Positions 37,656-47,539 are shown, counted from the first letter of the stretch. The stretch: 64,000 bases of DNA from an uncultured Lactobacillaceae bacterium (GCA_945285405.1 CALYQJ010000005.1:28174-92173); one strand, 5' to 3'. The notes: generated from the sequence alone by a model not told the origin. Numbers and translations are program-made.

Positions 37656-38394
37656 AATTTTGCTCCAAAAATAATTCTCCAAATTCATTTATTTGACTTA
37701 CTTTAAGTTGCCGGTCATGCATTAATGATAAAATTTCAACAAAACAAGCAATTACCCCGTCAAGACTAGGAAATTCACGAATAAGTTGAGAAAAAGACAC
37801 TCGTTTATGGTGTCTTAGTAATCCTTTTAAACAGCTCGCAACATCCGATAATGAAATATTTAATCTTTTAACTATATTAAAAACTTCCTCTCGTTCGCTT
37901 TGATGAATCATAATTCTTTGCATACAATTAACTAATTGTTCTAAACTTACCGCTCCTTTTTTTAAAGCCGGCCTTTGCCATTCTGAAGCAAAAATTTCTT
38001 CTCTTGAATAATTTAATTGATGGTTTGACTTTTGTTGCTTTAATGCTTCTCCGATTTTAACAAATTTATCGTAAGCTAATAATTGATTTTTTAAATTCTC
38101 ACGAGGATCAGAAATTTCATCTAAAGCTTCTTCTTGATTTGGTAACAACATTTTAGCTTTTATTAAAGTTAATTTACTAGCCATTACTAAATAATCACCT
38201 AAACGATCAAATAATTGATTCTCATATTTTTTTATAAATTCTAAAAATTGAGAAGTAATTTGAACAATAGGAATATCGTTAATATCAATTTTTTGCGCTT
38301 GAATTAATTTTAATAATAAATCTAATGGACCTGAAAAATTATCAATTTCAAAAATTAAATTATTTGTTTGTTTTTTGGTAAGGTTTTCTCCCAT
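37645..38394 (-). CDS. scpA: segregation and condensation protein ScpA
   Basis: Kleisin subunit bridging SMC heads. The N-terminal FEIDNFSGPLDLLLKLIQAQKIDINDIPI is diagnostic, as is the DYLVMASKLTLIKAKMLLP helix that contacts SMC; the C-terminal winged helix follows a variable linker. The ATG at 38394 lies within the 3' end of ribT and has only a weak ribosome site, suggesting coupling to ribT translation. Confidence 0.94.
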   Translation of the reverse strand: MGENLTKKQTNNLIFEIDNFSGPLDLLLKLIQAQKIDINDIPIVQITSQFLEFIKKYENQLFDRLGDYLVMASKLTLIKAKMLLPNQEEALDEISDPRENLKNQLLAYDKFVKIGEALKQQKSNHQLNYSREEIFASEWQRPALKKGAVSLEQLVNCMQRIMIHQSEREEVFNIVKRLNISLSDVASCLKGLLRHHKRVSFSQLIREFPSLDGVIACFVEILSLMHDRQLKVSQINEFGELFLEQNYGL

Positions 38395-38729
38395 TCTTTA
38401 AAAATATCCTTTAGTTTTTCAGCACCTAAAATTTTTTTTTGTGGCATTAACTTTTGTAAGTCATTTAAAACTAGATTATACCCAACATTATTTTTAAAAT
38501 TATGACGTAAGATTATGTCTTTAACTATAACAAGAGTTTTATCCATTATTTCTAATGATAGCAATCCATCATAATTACGATCAGGACCTCGCCAAAGATA
38601 AACTTCGTTCTCTCTATTAGTTAATTGATTAATCGTATTTTCTAATTTGGATGTTTTTATTCTTCGATCATTATAAGTCAAAATTCCCATCGCAATTTTC
38701 TTAAACTCTGGTACATATTTTTTTAACAT
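38355..38729 (-). CDS. ribT: RibT-like GNAT-fold protein
   Basis: Matches the Bacillus RibT family: N-terminus MLKKYVPEFKKIAMGILTYN corresponds to the RibT start, and it lies immediately upstream of scpA as in Bacillus. RibT is a putative acetyltransferase of unknown substrate. The acetyl-CoA pyrophosphate loop is degenerate here (HNFKNNVGYNLV instead of a QGxGxG-like loop), so activity is doubtful. No riboflavin genes are nearby. 124 residues is the family length. Confidence 0.8.
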   Translation of the reverse strand: MLKKYVPEFKKIAMGILTYNDRRIKTSKLENTINQLTNRENEVYLWRGPDRNYDGLLSLEIMDKTLVIVKDIILRHNFKNNVGYNLVLNDLQKLMPQKKILGAEKLKDIFKEWEKTLPKNKQII

Positions 38730-38731
38730 CT

Positions 38732-39646
38732 TTATTCCCTTGGTTTAGTTTTATTATAAATCTTCAATAACAAATTATTAGCAATATGTGTATAAATTTG
38801 AGTTGTAGAAACATTTTGATGACCTAGTAATTCTTGAACACTTCTTAAATCAGCTCCATTGCTAATTAAATGTGTTGCAAAAGAATGCCTAAGGGTATGT
38901 GGTGTCACTTTTTTATCAATTCCTGCTAACTTTAAATATTTTTTGATCATCTTCCAAATAGATTGTCGAGAAATTTTATCGCCTTTATAATTTAAAAAAA
39001 CTTCAGTTACATTTTGATGCAAAAATTGGTTACGAAAATTTTCTAAATATAATTTTAAATAATAAACTGCCTGATCATTTAAAGGAACAATCCGCTCAAC
39101 ATCACCTTTACCAATTACATTAATTAAATGCATTGATAAATGTAAATCATTTAATTTCAAAGAAGTAGTTTCACTAACCCTTAGACCAGCAGCGTACATT
39201 GTTTCTAAAATCGCACGATCACGAATTCCATATTTACTTTTTAAATCAGGAGCATCCAACAACCTTGAAACTTCTTTATAATTTAGAACACTAGGTAAAA
39301 TTGTTGCCCTTTTTGGGCGAGAAATGTTTTCGGTTGGATTAGTTTTAATCAATTCATTATCTAATAAATATGCATAAAAATTACGTAAAGATGATATCGA
39401 ACGAATTGCAGAATTAACTGCCATTTTATCACCATATACTCCTTGATAAAAATTTTCAAAATCTGAAGTTTTAGCATTTAAAAAATTAATATGCTTTGAT
39501 TGACAATAAAATAGCCACTTTTCAATATCACTTAAATAAGCTTTAACTGAATTTTGAGATAAATTTAATACAATTAAAAGATAATTTTCAAAATTATCAA
39601 TAATTTTTTGTTCAGATTTATTTAATTTTAAGTTTAAGATAACCAT
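38732..39646 (-). CDS. xerD: tyrosine recombinase XerD
   Basis: Second chromosome-dimer recombinase. Catalytic residues are Arg in AAGLRVSETTSLKL, Lys in IGKGDVERIVPL, HxxR in HTLRHSFATHLI and the LGHQNVSTTQIYTH block with the final His and nucleophilic Tyr. Its place between cvfB and ribT-scpAB matches XerD of other lactobacilli. The start overlaps the end of cvfB by 29 nt; no strong ribosome site is visible. Confidence 0.92.
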   Translation of the reverse strand: MVILNLKLNKSEQKIIDNFENYLLIVLNLSQNSVKAYLSDIEKWLFYCQSKHINFLNAKTSDFENFYQGVYGDKMAVNSAIRSISSLRNFYAYLLDNELIKTNPTENISRPKRATILPSVLNYKEVSRLLDAPDLKSKYGIRDRAILETMYAAGLRVSETTSLKLNDLHLSMHLINVIGKGDVERIVPLNDQAVYYLKLYLENFRNQFLHQNVTEVFLNYKGDKISRQSIWKMIKKYLKLAGIDKKVTPHTLRHSFATHLISNGADLRSVQELLGHQNVSTTQIYTHIANNLLLKIYNKTKPRE

Positions 39647-40478
39647 CTTCTTCTACTATTGTCTTTGTTTTAAGTAAATGTCCAACTGCTCTCTTAAAAC
39701 TACTTTTACTAATTCCAAATAAATTTTTTATTTCTTCTGGAGAGGATTTATCTGTAACTTTTAAAGCCTTTTGAGGATTATATTTGATAGCAGCTAAAAT
39801 CATTGCAGAATCATCATCAATTCTAGCATAAGCATTTTTCAATAAAGAAATATTAATTCGATTATGCTTCCCAAAACCAATTACACGACCAACTACTTTT
39901 TGACCTAAACGAACTCGATCATTTGTTTCAGTATGATATAAATAAGCCAAACGTTCTTCATTCAATAAAATAAAAGAACCATTTTTTCCAAGGTGATAGA
40001 TTGAACCACTTACCATTTGATTATGTTTCAACTTTGAATCATTATTAACAAAACCGCCATTAATTAAATCTTCATCAGAGGCTAGTTTACCCCAAAGACG
40101 ATTTTTGCGATCTTGTTGCAGTTTAATAATCAACTCATCTCCCTCTTTTGGCCAATCTTGTTTTTGATCAGGTAAATCATCCAAAGAAACTAAAATGTCT
40201 TTATCAACTAATCCAATATTAACAAAAACTCCACTTTCACGATCCACTGATACTACTGAAGCTTTTCCAAAACTTCTTAAAGAAGTTCTAGGAAAATTAA
40301 GAGTTGCTCGCCATTCATTATGACGATTTAAATAAACAAATCCAAAATATTTTTTCCCTATAGATAAAGAATCTGAATCTTTTGCTGTAACTAAAATTTT
40401 TTCATCATTAATCAAACCAATAATTTGATTATTTTTTTTATTTATAATTTCAATTTCAAAAATTTCCCCATTATCCAT
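39618..40478 (-). CDS. CvfB-like S1 RNA-binding protein
   Basis: CvfB/YitL family of S1-type OB domains with a C-terminal winged helix. Three S1-like segments are visible (the second contains GVFVNIGLVDKDILVSLDDLP, the third GKNGSFILLNEERLAYLYH), then a winged helix (SSPEEIKNLFGISKSSFKRAVGHL type). In staphylococci CvfB affects virulence regulation; its role in lactobacilli is unclear. It precedes xerD on the same transcript. Confidence 0.88.
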   Translation of the reverse strand: MDNGEIFEIEIINKKNNQIIGLINDEKILVTAKDSDSLSIGKKYFGFVYLNRHNEWRATLNFPRTSLRSFGKASVVSVDRESGVFVNIGLVDKDILVSLDDLPDQKQDWPKEGDELIIKLQQDRKNRLWGKLASDEDLINGGFVNNDSKLKHNQMVSGSIYHLGKNGSFILLNEERLAYLYHTETNDRVRLGQKVVGRVIGFGKHNRINISLLKNAYARIDDDSAMILAAIKYNPQKALKVTDKSSPEEIKNLFGISKSSFKRAVGHLLKTKTIVEEDGYLKLKIK

Positions 40479-40495
40479 TTTTTCTCCTCAATAAT

Positions 40496-40529
40496 AAAAG
40501 AAAACGCGAAAAGATAAACATTTCGCGCT
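40496..40529 (-). terminator. terminator after pyk
   Basis: On the minus strand GCGCGAA and TTCGCG form a stem with an 11-base loop followed by TTTTCTTTT. A second stem just before it (40535-40556, GTAAAAA/TTTTTAC) may assist. Confidence 0.75.
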
Positions 40530-40561
40530 TCACTGTAAAAACTTAGTAATTTTTACACTAA

Positions 40562-42325
40562 CTAAACGTTCTCAATTTTGCCTTTATAAACAATACCACC
40601 CTTTGGATCAAGAGTAATGGTTTGTCCATCAGCAACTAAATTGGTAATATTTTTAGCACCGACAATTACAGGAATTCCCAATGAAAGGCCAACTACTGCT
40701 GCATGAGAAGATAATCCACCTGCTTCAACGACAACACCAGATGCTTTTTCAATAGCTGGAGTATAATCTTTATCAGTATTTTTTGTAATTAGAATATCTC
40801 CACTTTGTATTTTAGCAATAGCTTCCTCAGCTGAAGTGGCAACTTTAGCGGTACCAACCAAGGCGTGATCGCCTATACCGCTACCCTTGCTTAGTTTAGA
40901 ACCAATTAATTGAACTTTCAAAACATTAGTTGTTCCAGTTTCACCAACAGGTACGCCAGCTGTAATTAAAATTAAATCTCCTTCTTTAGCAAATCCTAAT
41001 TCAACTGCTTTTTGAGTTGCTAAATCAAAAAGTTCATCAGTAGATTTTGGATTACTAATTAATACTGGTTGAACGCCCCAGTTAATAGTCAAGCTCTGTT
41101 GAACAGCTTCATTAGGAGTTAAAGCCAAAATATCTGCTTTAGGACGGTATTTAGAAATCATTCGAGCTGTAAAGCCAGATTGAGTAGCAGCTACAATTGT
41201 TTTAACACCCAAATTTTTAGCGATATGTGCAACTGATTGACCAACAGATTCAGTTACATCAGTTTTATCAGAAAGCATTTTTAATGTGAATGAATCCTGA
41301 TTAACTAACGCACGTTCAGTTCTTGAATCAATTTTAGCCATAGCAGCTACAGATTGAACTGGATATTTACCATTAGCACTTTCTCCAGAAAGCATCGTTG
41401 CATCAGTACCATCAATTACTGCATTAGCAACGTCAGTAACTTCTGCTCGAGTTGGCCGCGGATTTTCTTGCATTGAATCTAACATCTGAGTCGCAGTAAT
41501 TACTGGTTTACCAACAGCATTACATTTACGAATTAGTTCTTTTTGCACAAATGGGACATTTTCATAAGGGATTTCTACACCCATATCACCACGAGCAACC
41601 ATTAAACCATCAGATACTTTCAAAATATCATCGATATTATCTATTCCTTCTTGTGATTCAATTTTAGGATAAATTTTAACAATTTCTTTATGTTTCTTTT
41701 CTAGTAATTCCCTAATATCTAAAACATCTTGAGGTTTACGTACAAAGCTAGCTGCAATGAAATTAATGCCATGATCAAGTCCAAAATTAATATCATCTGT
41801 ATCTTTTTCAGTAATGCCTGGTAACCGAATTTCAACGCCAGGTGCATTTACACCTTTTTTAGAGCCAATATAACCTTCATTTTCAACTACGGTTACAAGC
41901 TCTTTATTTTTTTCATCTTTTTCTTTGATTTTTAGATCAACTAAACCATCATCAATTAATACATGACCACCAACATGGGTATCATCATAAAGTCCAGGAT
42001 AAGTTACTGCAATCTTTTGAGGATTACCAATTAAACTATCATCCATAGAAATTCGAATTATATCACCAATATGTGCTTCAAATCCTTTGTTTTCTTGATC
42101 AGTTGTTCGAATTTCTGCACCCTTGGTATCTAACATTATTCCAACTAATTTACCAGTAATTTTTTCAGCTTCACGAACCATTTTCATTCGTGATAAATGT
42201 TCTTCATGATCACCATGAGAAAAATTAAAACGAAAGACATTAGCTCCAGAATTAATTAATTTTACAATAATGTCAGTTGAATTACTTGCCGGTCCTAAAG
42301 TTGAAACAATTTTTGTTTTTTTCAT
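40562..42325 (-). CDS. pyk: pyruvate kinase with C-terminal PEP-utiliser domain
   Basis: Last ATP-forming step of glycolysis. The N-terminus (KKTKIVSTLGPASN), the substrate loop FNFSHGDHEEH, and MVARGDMGVEIPYE are family marks. From about residue 475 to the end (587) is the extra phosphohistidine-type domain seen in Bacillus and Lactobacillus enzymes, including GGLSSHAAVVGLSLGIPVIVGA with the conserved His region; its catalytic role is unproven. It lies 19 nt after pfkA. Confidence 0.97.
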   Translation of the reverse strand: MKKTKIVSTLGPASNSTDIIVKLINSGANVFRFNFSHGDHEEHLSRMKMVREAEKITGKLVGIMLDTKGAEIRTTDQENKGFEAHIGDIIRISMDDSLIGNPQKIAVTYPGLYDDTHVGGHVLIDDGLVDLKIKEKDEKNKELVTVVENEGYIGSKKGVNAPGVEIRLPGITEKDTDDINFGLDHGINFIAASFVRKPQDVLDIRELLEKKHKEIVKIYPKIESQEGIDNIDDILKVSDGLMVARGDMGVEIPYENVPFVQKELIRKCNAVGKPVITATQMLDSMQENPRPTRAEVTDVANAVIDGTDATMLSGESANGKYPVQSVAAMAKIDSRTERALVNQDSFTLKMLSDKTDVTESVGQSVAHIAKNLGVKTIVAATQSGFTARMISKYRPKADILALTPNEAVQQSLTINWGVQPVLISNPKSTDELFDLATQKAVELGFAKEGDLILITAGVPVGETGTTNVLKVQLIGSKLSKGSGIGDHALVGTAKVATSAEEAIAKIQSGDILITKNTDKDYTPAIEKASGVVVEAGGLSSHAAVVGLSLGIPVIVGAKNITNLVADGQTITLDPKGGIVYKGKIENV

Positions 42326-42344
42326 AAATATCCTCTCACACTAA

Positions 42345-43304
42345 TTAATAAGCTAAAATATTAGCTAAATCATACATTGAAAGATCTGTTTTAGATTTGG
42401 TATTAAATAAATCGAGCATTGAATGATGAGTAATTACTCCTTGTTCAATACCCACTGCTTGCCCACCTTTACCTGCAAGCAATAAATCAATAGCATAACT
42501 ACCCATACGTGATGCTAAAATTCTATCTTCTGCTGTTGGTGAACCACCACGAGCTACATGCCCCAATGTAACACCGCGAATATTTTCAATACCAAGATTA
42601 GACAACTGCTGAGTTAAAGAATCAGCATGGATTGCCCCTTCAGCTGTAATAATAATTTGATGTTGATGCCCTCTTTGCCGAGCATCTTTAATTGTTGTTG
42701 CAATTTGATCAATGTCAAAGGGCTTTTCCGGAATAACAACTACTTGGCTTCCTGAAGCAATTGCTGTTCTTAAAGCAATTTCACCAGAATTCCGACCCAT
42801 GACTTCAACAACAAAAATTCGACCATGACTTTTAGCAGTATCTCGTATTTTATCAATTTCAGAAACCGAAGTTTGAATTGCTGTTGAAAAACCTATTGTT
42901 TGGTCTGTAAAAGGAATATCATTATCAATTGTTCCTGGTAATCCAATTGCATTAATTCCTTGTTCAGTTAATCTGACTGCACCATGGTAAGAGCCATCAC
43001 CACCTATAGTGACTAATGCATCAATTCCATTTCTTTTTAATTGAGCAACTCCTTTTTGTTGATATTCTTTTTCAGCAAATTCAGGATATCTTGCAGTATA
43101 AAGAATTGTGCCACCTAATTGAATTAGATCTGAAACTTCTTTTTCTTTAATTTCAAAAATATCTCCTTCAACTAGTCCGCGGTAGCCATAATTAATGCCA
43201 CATACCTCTAGATTTGAGCTTAAAGCTTTACGGGCCACCGCTCTAACAGCAGCATTCATACCTGGGGCATCGCCGCCGCTGGTTAAAATACCAATACGTT
43301 TCAT
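42345..43304 (-). CDS. pfkA: ATP-dependent 6-phosphofructokinase
   Basis: Commits sugar to the Embden-Meyerhof pathway. The ATP-binding GILTSGGDAPGMNAAVRAV, the GGDGSYHGA motif and the active-site PGTIDND are intact; 319 residues is the bacterial length. Presence of pfkA suggests glycolysis rather than a strict phosphoketolase route. AAGGTGG precedes the ATG. It forms an operon with pyk and lies downstream of dnaE. Confidence 0.97.
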   Translation of the reverse strand: MKRIGILTSGGDAPGMNAAVRAVARKALSSNLEVCGINYGYRGLVEGDIFEIKEKEVSDLIQLGGTILYTARYPEFAEKEYQQKGVAQLKRNGIDALVTIGGDGSYHGAVRLTEQGINAIGLPGTIDNDIPFTDQTIGFSTAIQTSVSEIDKIRDTAKSHGRIFVVEVMGRNSGEIALRTAIASGSQVVVIPEKPFDIDQIATTIKDARQRGHQHQIIITAEGAIHADSLTQQLSNLGIENIRGVTLGHVARGGSPTAEDRILASRMGSYAIDLLLAGKGGQAVGIEQGVITHHSMLDLFNTKSKTDLSMYDLANILAY

Positions 43305-43349
43305 GAATAAACCACCTTAATAAATTTTGTTGGATTAACAATATTCCAA

Positions 43350-43379
43350 TCGCGGTTAATGTTACCACTAACCGCGAGT
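43350..43379 (-). other. GC-rich hairpin between dnaE and pfkA
   Basis: CTCGCGGTTA pairs with TAACCGCGAT around a 10-base loop, starting a few bases after the dnaE stop. There is no T-run, so it is a poor intrinsic terminator; it could protect the pfkA-pyk transcript or partly separate it from dnaE. Confidence 0.5.
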
Positions 43380-43383
43380 TTTG

Positions 43384-46300
43384 TCATAAGTTTTCATTTT
43401 CCCGCTCTTTTTGAAAGACAACATGAGATTGGCCAACTAAAGTCAATAATTTCCGATAAAAAACATTTGTTACATTAACCCAATTATCAGGATTTAAAAG
43501 AACATTTTTATTATTATCATTATCAATTAAAAATACGGGACTTAAGCCTGGATATTGGCGCAATAATTTTCTTAGATTTTGTAAATTTGTATTGGAAATT
43601 TTAGTAATATCTATAAAAAGTTTTTCATGATCAAAAGCATCTTTTGCTGTTGAAAGTAAAAATAATTTATTAATTATGAAACTTTTTTCTTTTTGTTTTC
43701 TTAATTGTCCATAAACTCCTACCTTTTTTGTTTCAACTAAATTTGGATATAAATCAAAATAACGATTAGCAAAAACAACACCATCTATTTGATCTTCAGC
43801 ATCATCCAAAGTCACGAATGCCATTTTTTGCTTATTTTTATCCTTAATCACACGAATTTTACTTAAAGTAACAAATAACCAACTATTTTTTCTTTGTTCT
43901 AAACTTTTTATTTTTTGGGGATGATAAATCTTAGCTAGTTCTTCAAATTGATCGAAGGGACCACCATTTAAATATAGTCCAGTAAGGTCATATTCCATCG
44001 CAATTTTTTCCTCATAAGAAAAATCAGGGTAATTATCCCATCGAGGTTTAAGTTGCTGAAAAAGGGTAATATTATTTTGTGAAAACTTAATAGAATCTAA
44101 ACTCATTTGCAAATTTTCTAAAAGTTCACGCCGATTTTTATGTAATCGATCACATGCCCCAGCTTTAATTAACGGAATAAAATTATCTATTTTTAAAAAG
44201 CGTTGATTTAAACGATTTAAAAAATCATTTAAATCTTTATAAATTCCATATTTCAAACGTTTTTTAACTATTTCACTGATAAAATCTCTACGCAACCCCT
44301 TGATAACAATTAGTCCAGAAATAATTTTTTGGCCATCATTACTAAAATTTAAAACACTTTGATTAATATTAGGAGCTATTACTTGAATTTTTCGCTTTTT
44401 AGCAGAATTAATAAAAACACGCAGACGTCCTAAATCACCAGTAGCATAAGCTAATTGTACCGTAAAAAAATGAATTGGGAAATGAGCTTTAATATAAGCA
44501 AGCCAAAAAGCTAACATACTATAAGCAACAGAATGTGATTTATTAAAACCATAATTTGAAAAATATTCAATTAAATCATAAACTTTTTTAGCTTGCTTTT
44601 GACTATATCCATTTTTTAATGCACCATCAATAAATTTAGATTGGTATTTTTCCAATAGCCGATGATTTTTCTTACTCATTGCTCTACGCAACATATCAGC
44701 TTCACTTAAAGGAAAGCCTGCCATCATGTGAGCTACTTGCATCACTTGTTCTTGGTAAACTATAACACCATAAGTACTAGCAATAATTGGTTTAAGGGGT
44801 ACTAAATCAGGATCATAAGGTTCATTTTTGTGCTTTTTATGATCAATATAAGTATTAATCTGTCCCATTGGTCCCGGCCTATATAAAGCATTTGCCGCAA
44901 CAATATCACTAAAATTCGTAACATCTAAATTAACTAGAACTCTTTTTAAACCTGATGATTCAAATTGAAAAACTCCATCAGTATCTGCATCATGAAATAT
45001 TTTCAAAGTGTCAGGATCATTAAGTTTAACACTTTCAATTTTAAAATTAGGATTATTATATTTATGAATTAAATCTACCATCTTTTTCAAAATACTTAAA
45101 TTTTTTAATCCTAAAATGTCAATCTTTAACAATCCTAATTCTTCAACATCATGGTAAATATATTGAGTGAGTAAAATATCGTTAGATCCTCTTTGTAAAG
45201 GAATTTTATCCACTAATTTTCTCTCAGAAATTACAACTCCAGCTGCATGAATTGATGCCTGTCTTGGAAGCCCTTCAATTTTTTTTAAAATATCATAAAG
45301 TAATTGCCCAAATTTATCGGCATTTACCAATTCACGAAAGCTTGCTGATTCTTTGTAACATTGATCTAAGTTAACATGAAAAATTTTAGGAACTGCTTTA
45401 ATCCATTTATTAACAGTTTGGCTATCTGCTCCAAATACTCGTAAGCAATCTCTAATTCCTTGTTTAACACCAAGAGTAGAGAAAGTAATAATTTGAGCAA
45501 AATTATCTTTACCATATCTCTTTTTTAAATACTCAATAATTTCTATACGTTTATCATCCGGTACATCTAAATCAATATCCGGCATATTAACTCGTTCAGG
45601 ATTTAAAAATCTTTCGAATAATAATCCATACTCAACTGGATCTACTTTAGAAATTCCTAAAGCATAAGCTACCAAAGATCCAGCCGCTGATCCTCTTCCT
45701 GCACCCAATTGAATATTTGACGAATTGGCATAGTTAATAATGTCCCAAATAATTAAAAAATAATCAGAAAAACCCATATTTTTTATAGTTTCAAGTTCAT
45801 ATTTAGCACGTTTTTGGTATATAGGATCTTGATCTTTATGTAATTCTCCTAATCCCTTTTTAACTAAATTAACCAAATATTCAAAAGAATTATTAAATTT
45901 AGACTTAAAATGTGGTAATTCAGTTTTTTCTTTTAAAATTTCAACATTCAATTTTTGAGCCAATTCATTTGCATTAAAAATTGCATCAAATAAATCACCT
46001 TTAGAACCATTTTTGACTTCTTCAGCAGATTTTAATTCATTTTGTCCTGGCGAAGTAATTAAAGGATCTAGAGGATCAAGTTTTTCTTGCTGATCTATCG
46101 CTCTTAAAACTTTTAATACAACGGCATCTTCAGCGTTTAAATATCGTACTTCGTTCATATATACAATTTTAAGCAGCTTGTTTTCATAAATTTTTTGATA
46201 ACTTGCTAATTTAGTTAAATTTGTTTGATAGGGTGAATAGCCTAAATATAAATCAGAAAAAATTAAATGATACTGGTTGATAGTATCAATTATTTGCGAA

Positions 46301-46704
46301 AAATTATCACAAATTACTTCATTTGCTTTAGGATGAATAATAGCAACAAGATCAGAAAAATAATCTTTAAAATCAACTAAATTTGTTGAAGACTGTCGAA
46401 CATTAATTAAAGTTGAAATTTTTAATAATTGATGATAACCCTTTAAATTCTTTGCTAAAAGAACTATTTTAACTGTTATATTAGGATTTAAACCCGGAAC
46501 TACTAAAGTCATTCCAATTAAGGGTTTTAATTTATTTTGTTTACAAAGGTCATAAAATTGAATAACACCGTGCATTACATTAAAATCAGTTATTGCAAGA
46601 GCTGAATACCCTCTTTTTTTTGCAATACTGATTAAATTTGGTATTTTTATTGTTGAATTTAGAGTAGAATAGCTTGTGATCGTATTTAGGTTTACAAATG
46701 TCAT
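43384..46704 (-). CDS. dnaE: DNA polymerase III alpha subunit DnaE
   Basis: Replicative polymerase, in Firmicutes the primer-extending partner of PolC. The PHP domain at the N-terminus has lost most metal ligands (NLNTITSYSTLNS, DFNVM), usual for this group. The polymerase core has QLGAGRGSAAGSLVAYALG, MPDIDLDVPDDKR with catalytic Asp residues, the VYQEQVMQVAHMMAGF finger and the HxH-type Bacillus tail with a C-terminal OB fold. 1106 residues is normal. AGGA lies just before the ATG. It diverges from the DUF2929 gene. Confidence 0.97.
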   Translation of the reverse strand: MTFVNLNTITSYSTLNSTIKIPNLISIAKKRGYSALAITDFNVMHGVIQFYDLCKQNKLKPLIGMTLVVPGLNPNITVKIVLLAKNLKGYHQLLKISTLINVRQSSTNLVDFKDYFSDLVAIIHPKANEVICDNFSQIIDTINQYHLIFSDLYLGYSPYQTNLTKLASYQKIYENKLLKIVYMNEVRYLNAEDAVVLKVLRAIDQQEKLDPLDPLITSPGQNELKSAEEVKNGSKGDLFDAIFNANELAQKLNVEILKEKTELPHFKSKFNNSFEYLVNLVKKGLGELHKDQDPIYQKRAKYELETIKNMGFSDYFLIIWDIINYANSSNIQLGAGRGSAAGSLVAYALGISKVDPVEYGLLFERFLNPERVNMPDIDLDVPDDKRIEIIEYLKKRYGKDNFAQIITFSTLGVKQGIRDCLRVFGADSQTVNKWIKAVPKIFHVNLDQCYKESASFRELVNADKFGQLLYDILKKIEGLPRQASIHAAGVVISERKLVDKIPLQRGSNDILLTQYIYHDVEELGLLKIDILGLKNLSILKKMVDLIHKYNNPNFKIESVKLNDPDTLKIFHDADTDGVFQFESSGLKRVLVNLDVTNFSDIVAANALYRPGPMGQINTYIDHKKHKNEPYDPDLVPLKPIIASTYGVIVYQEQVMQVAHMMAGFPLSEADMLRRAMSKKNHRLLEKYQSKFIDGALKNGYSQKQAKKVYDLIEYFSNYGFNKSHSVAYSMLAFWLAYIKAHFPIHFFTVQLAYATGDLGRLRVFINSAKKRKIQVIAPNINQSVLNFSNDGQKIISGLIVIKGLRRDFISEIVKKRLKYGIYKDLNDFLNRLNQRFLKIDNFIPLIKAGACDRLHKNRRELLENLQMSLDSIKFSQNNITLFQQLKPRWDNYPDFSYEEKIAMEYDLTGLYLNGGPFDQFEELAKIYHPQKIKSLEQRKNSWLFVTLSKIRVIKDKNKQKMAFVTLDDAEDQIDGVVFANRYFDLYPNLVETKKVGVYGQLRKQKEKSFIINKLFLLSTAKDAFDHEKLFIDITKISNTNLQNLRKLLRQYPGLSPVFLIDNDNNKNVLLNPDNWVNVTNVFYRKLLTLVGQSHVVFQKERENENL

Positions 46705-46756
46705 CGTTTATTCCTAAAAGTATATTATTTAAAAATAATAGAGGTTAATTGAAATA

Positions 46757-46936
46757 ATGAAATATTTAACATCAATGATATGGATTATTATGTTCTTTCA
46801 GATAATTGGGTTTATAGGATCTAGTTTAACTAAAACAGTTTATAATCCTATACAGACACTTTTTATTTCGTTAATTTTTGGGGTCATTTTTATTTTAGTA
46901 CCTTTTGAACTTGAAAAACTAACAAAAAGAAATTAA
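46757..46936 (+). CDS. DUF2929 (YjzD-like) small membrane protein
   Basis: A 59-residue reading frame starting MKYLTSMIWIIMFFQIIGFIG, with two hydrophobic helices separated by TKTVYNPIQT and a charged tail. Length, the MKY start and the two-helix layout match the DUF2929/YjzD family, which in lactobacilli lies next to dnaE. GAGG lies 12 nt before the ATG and a terminator follows the stop by about 40 nt. Function is unknown. Confidence 0.8.
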   Translation: MKYLTSMIWIIMFFQIIGFIGSSLTKTVYNPIQTLFISLIFGVIFILVPFELEKLTKRN

Positions 46937-46975
46937 TTTTGGTTAGATATTAAACAAGAATATGTATGGATAGAT

Positions 46976-47017
46976 AATTAAAAAAGGATCAAGGAAAACC
47001 TTGATCCTTTTTTAATT
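46976..47017. terminator. bidirectional terminator
   Basis: A long stem (AAAAAAGGATCAAGG with its complement, loop AAAA) flanked by T-runs on both strands ends the plus DUF2929 gene and the minus rpmF gene; it overlaps the last two bases of the rpmF stop region. Confidence 0.88.
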
Positions 47018-47210
47018 ATGAAGGGGATGCAGAATTATTATTTTTATTAATTACTGGCTTTCCCTTATAAATACCTTTCGGAGAGACGTGATGACTAACT
47101 GTAAATTCACCACTCAATTCATCAAAATGAATTGCAGGTGCTGTTAATTTTTTATCACCACGACGTATCCGCTTCTTCGTTTTCGAAGTTCTTCGTGCTG
47201 GTGTTGCCAT
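47016..47210 (-). CDS. rpmF: 50S ribosomal protein L32
   Basis: Ribosomal protein of 64 residues, [20 protein letters not shown] at the start and [20 protein letters not shown] in the middle. It has no zinc-binding cysteines (C-minus form). ATG 47208-47210 has GGAG 7 nt upstream; a longer frame reaching 47288 is not needed. Confidence 0.95.
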   Translation of the reverse strand: MATPARRTSKTKKRIRRGDKKLTAPAIHFDELSGEFTVSHHVSPKGIYKGKPVINKNNNSASPS

Positions 47211-47246
47211 TATTGAACTCCAATCTCTAAAAATTACAACGAGAAC

Positions 47247-47275
47247 ATTGTATATGCTTATTTCATAAAAATCAA
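47247..47275 (-). promoter_or_regulatory. promoter of rpmF
   Basis: On the minus strand TTGATT (47270-47275) and TACAAT (47247-47252) are separated by exactly 17 bases, about 37 nt upstream of the rpmF ATG. Confidence 0.65.
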
Positions 47276-47510
47276 GTAAATTTTTCATTCATACATAGGT
47301 ATAAATTAAAATACCTCCAACATACATAAACTGACACTGAAGCATTACAAATATATAACAACCTACCAAAATGCCTTTTACCTGTTTTTTACATAAATAC
47401 TATAGCGGTAACTTTTAAATTTTTACAGAAAATACTAATATTAAAAGTTATTTGAAAGCAATAATTAAAATCAAAATGTGTTTTAATTTAACCGCTACAA
47501 AGTGCAATAA

Positions 47511-47539
47511 TTGACACATGCCAATGAGACCCTTAAAAT
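47511..47539 (+). promoter_or_regulatory. promoter of glnPH-glnQ
   Basis: A consensus -35 TTGACA (47511-47516), a 17-base spacer and TAAAAT (47534-47539) lie 43 nt before the glnPH ATG. Confidence 0.7.
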
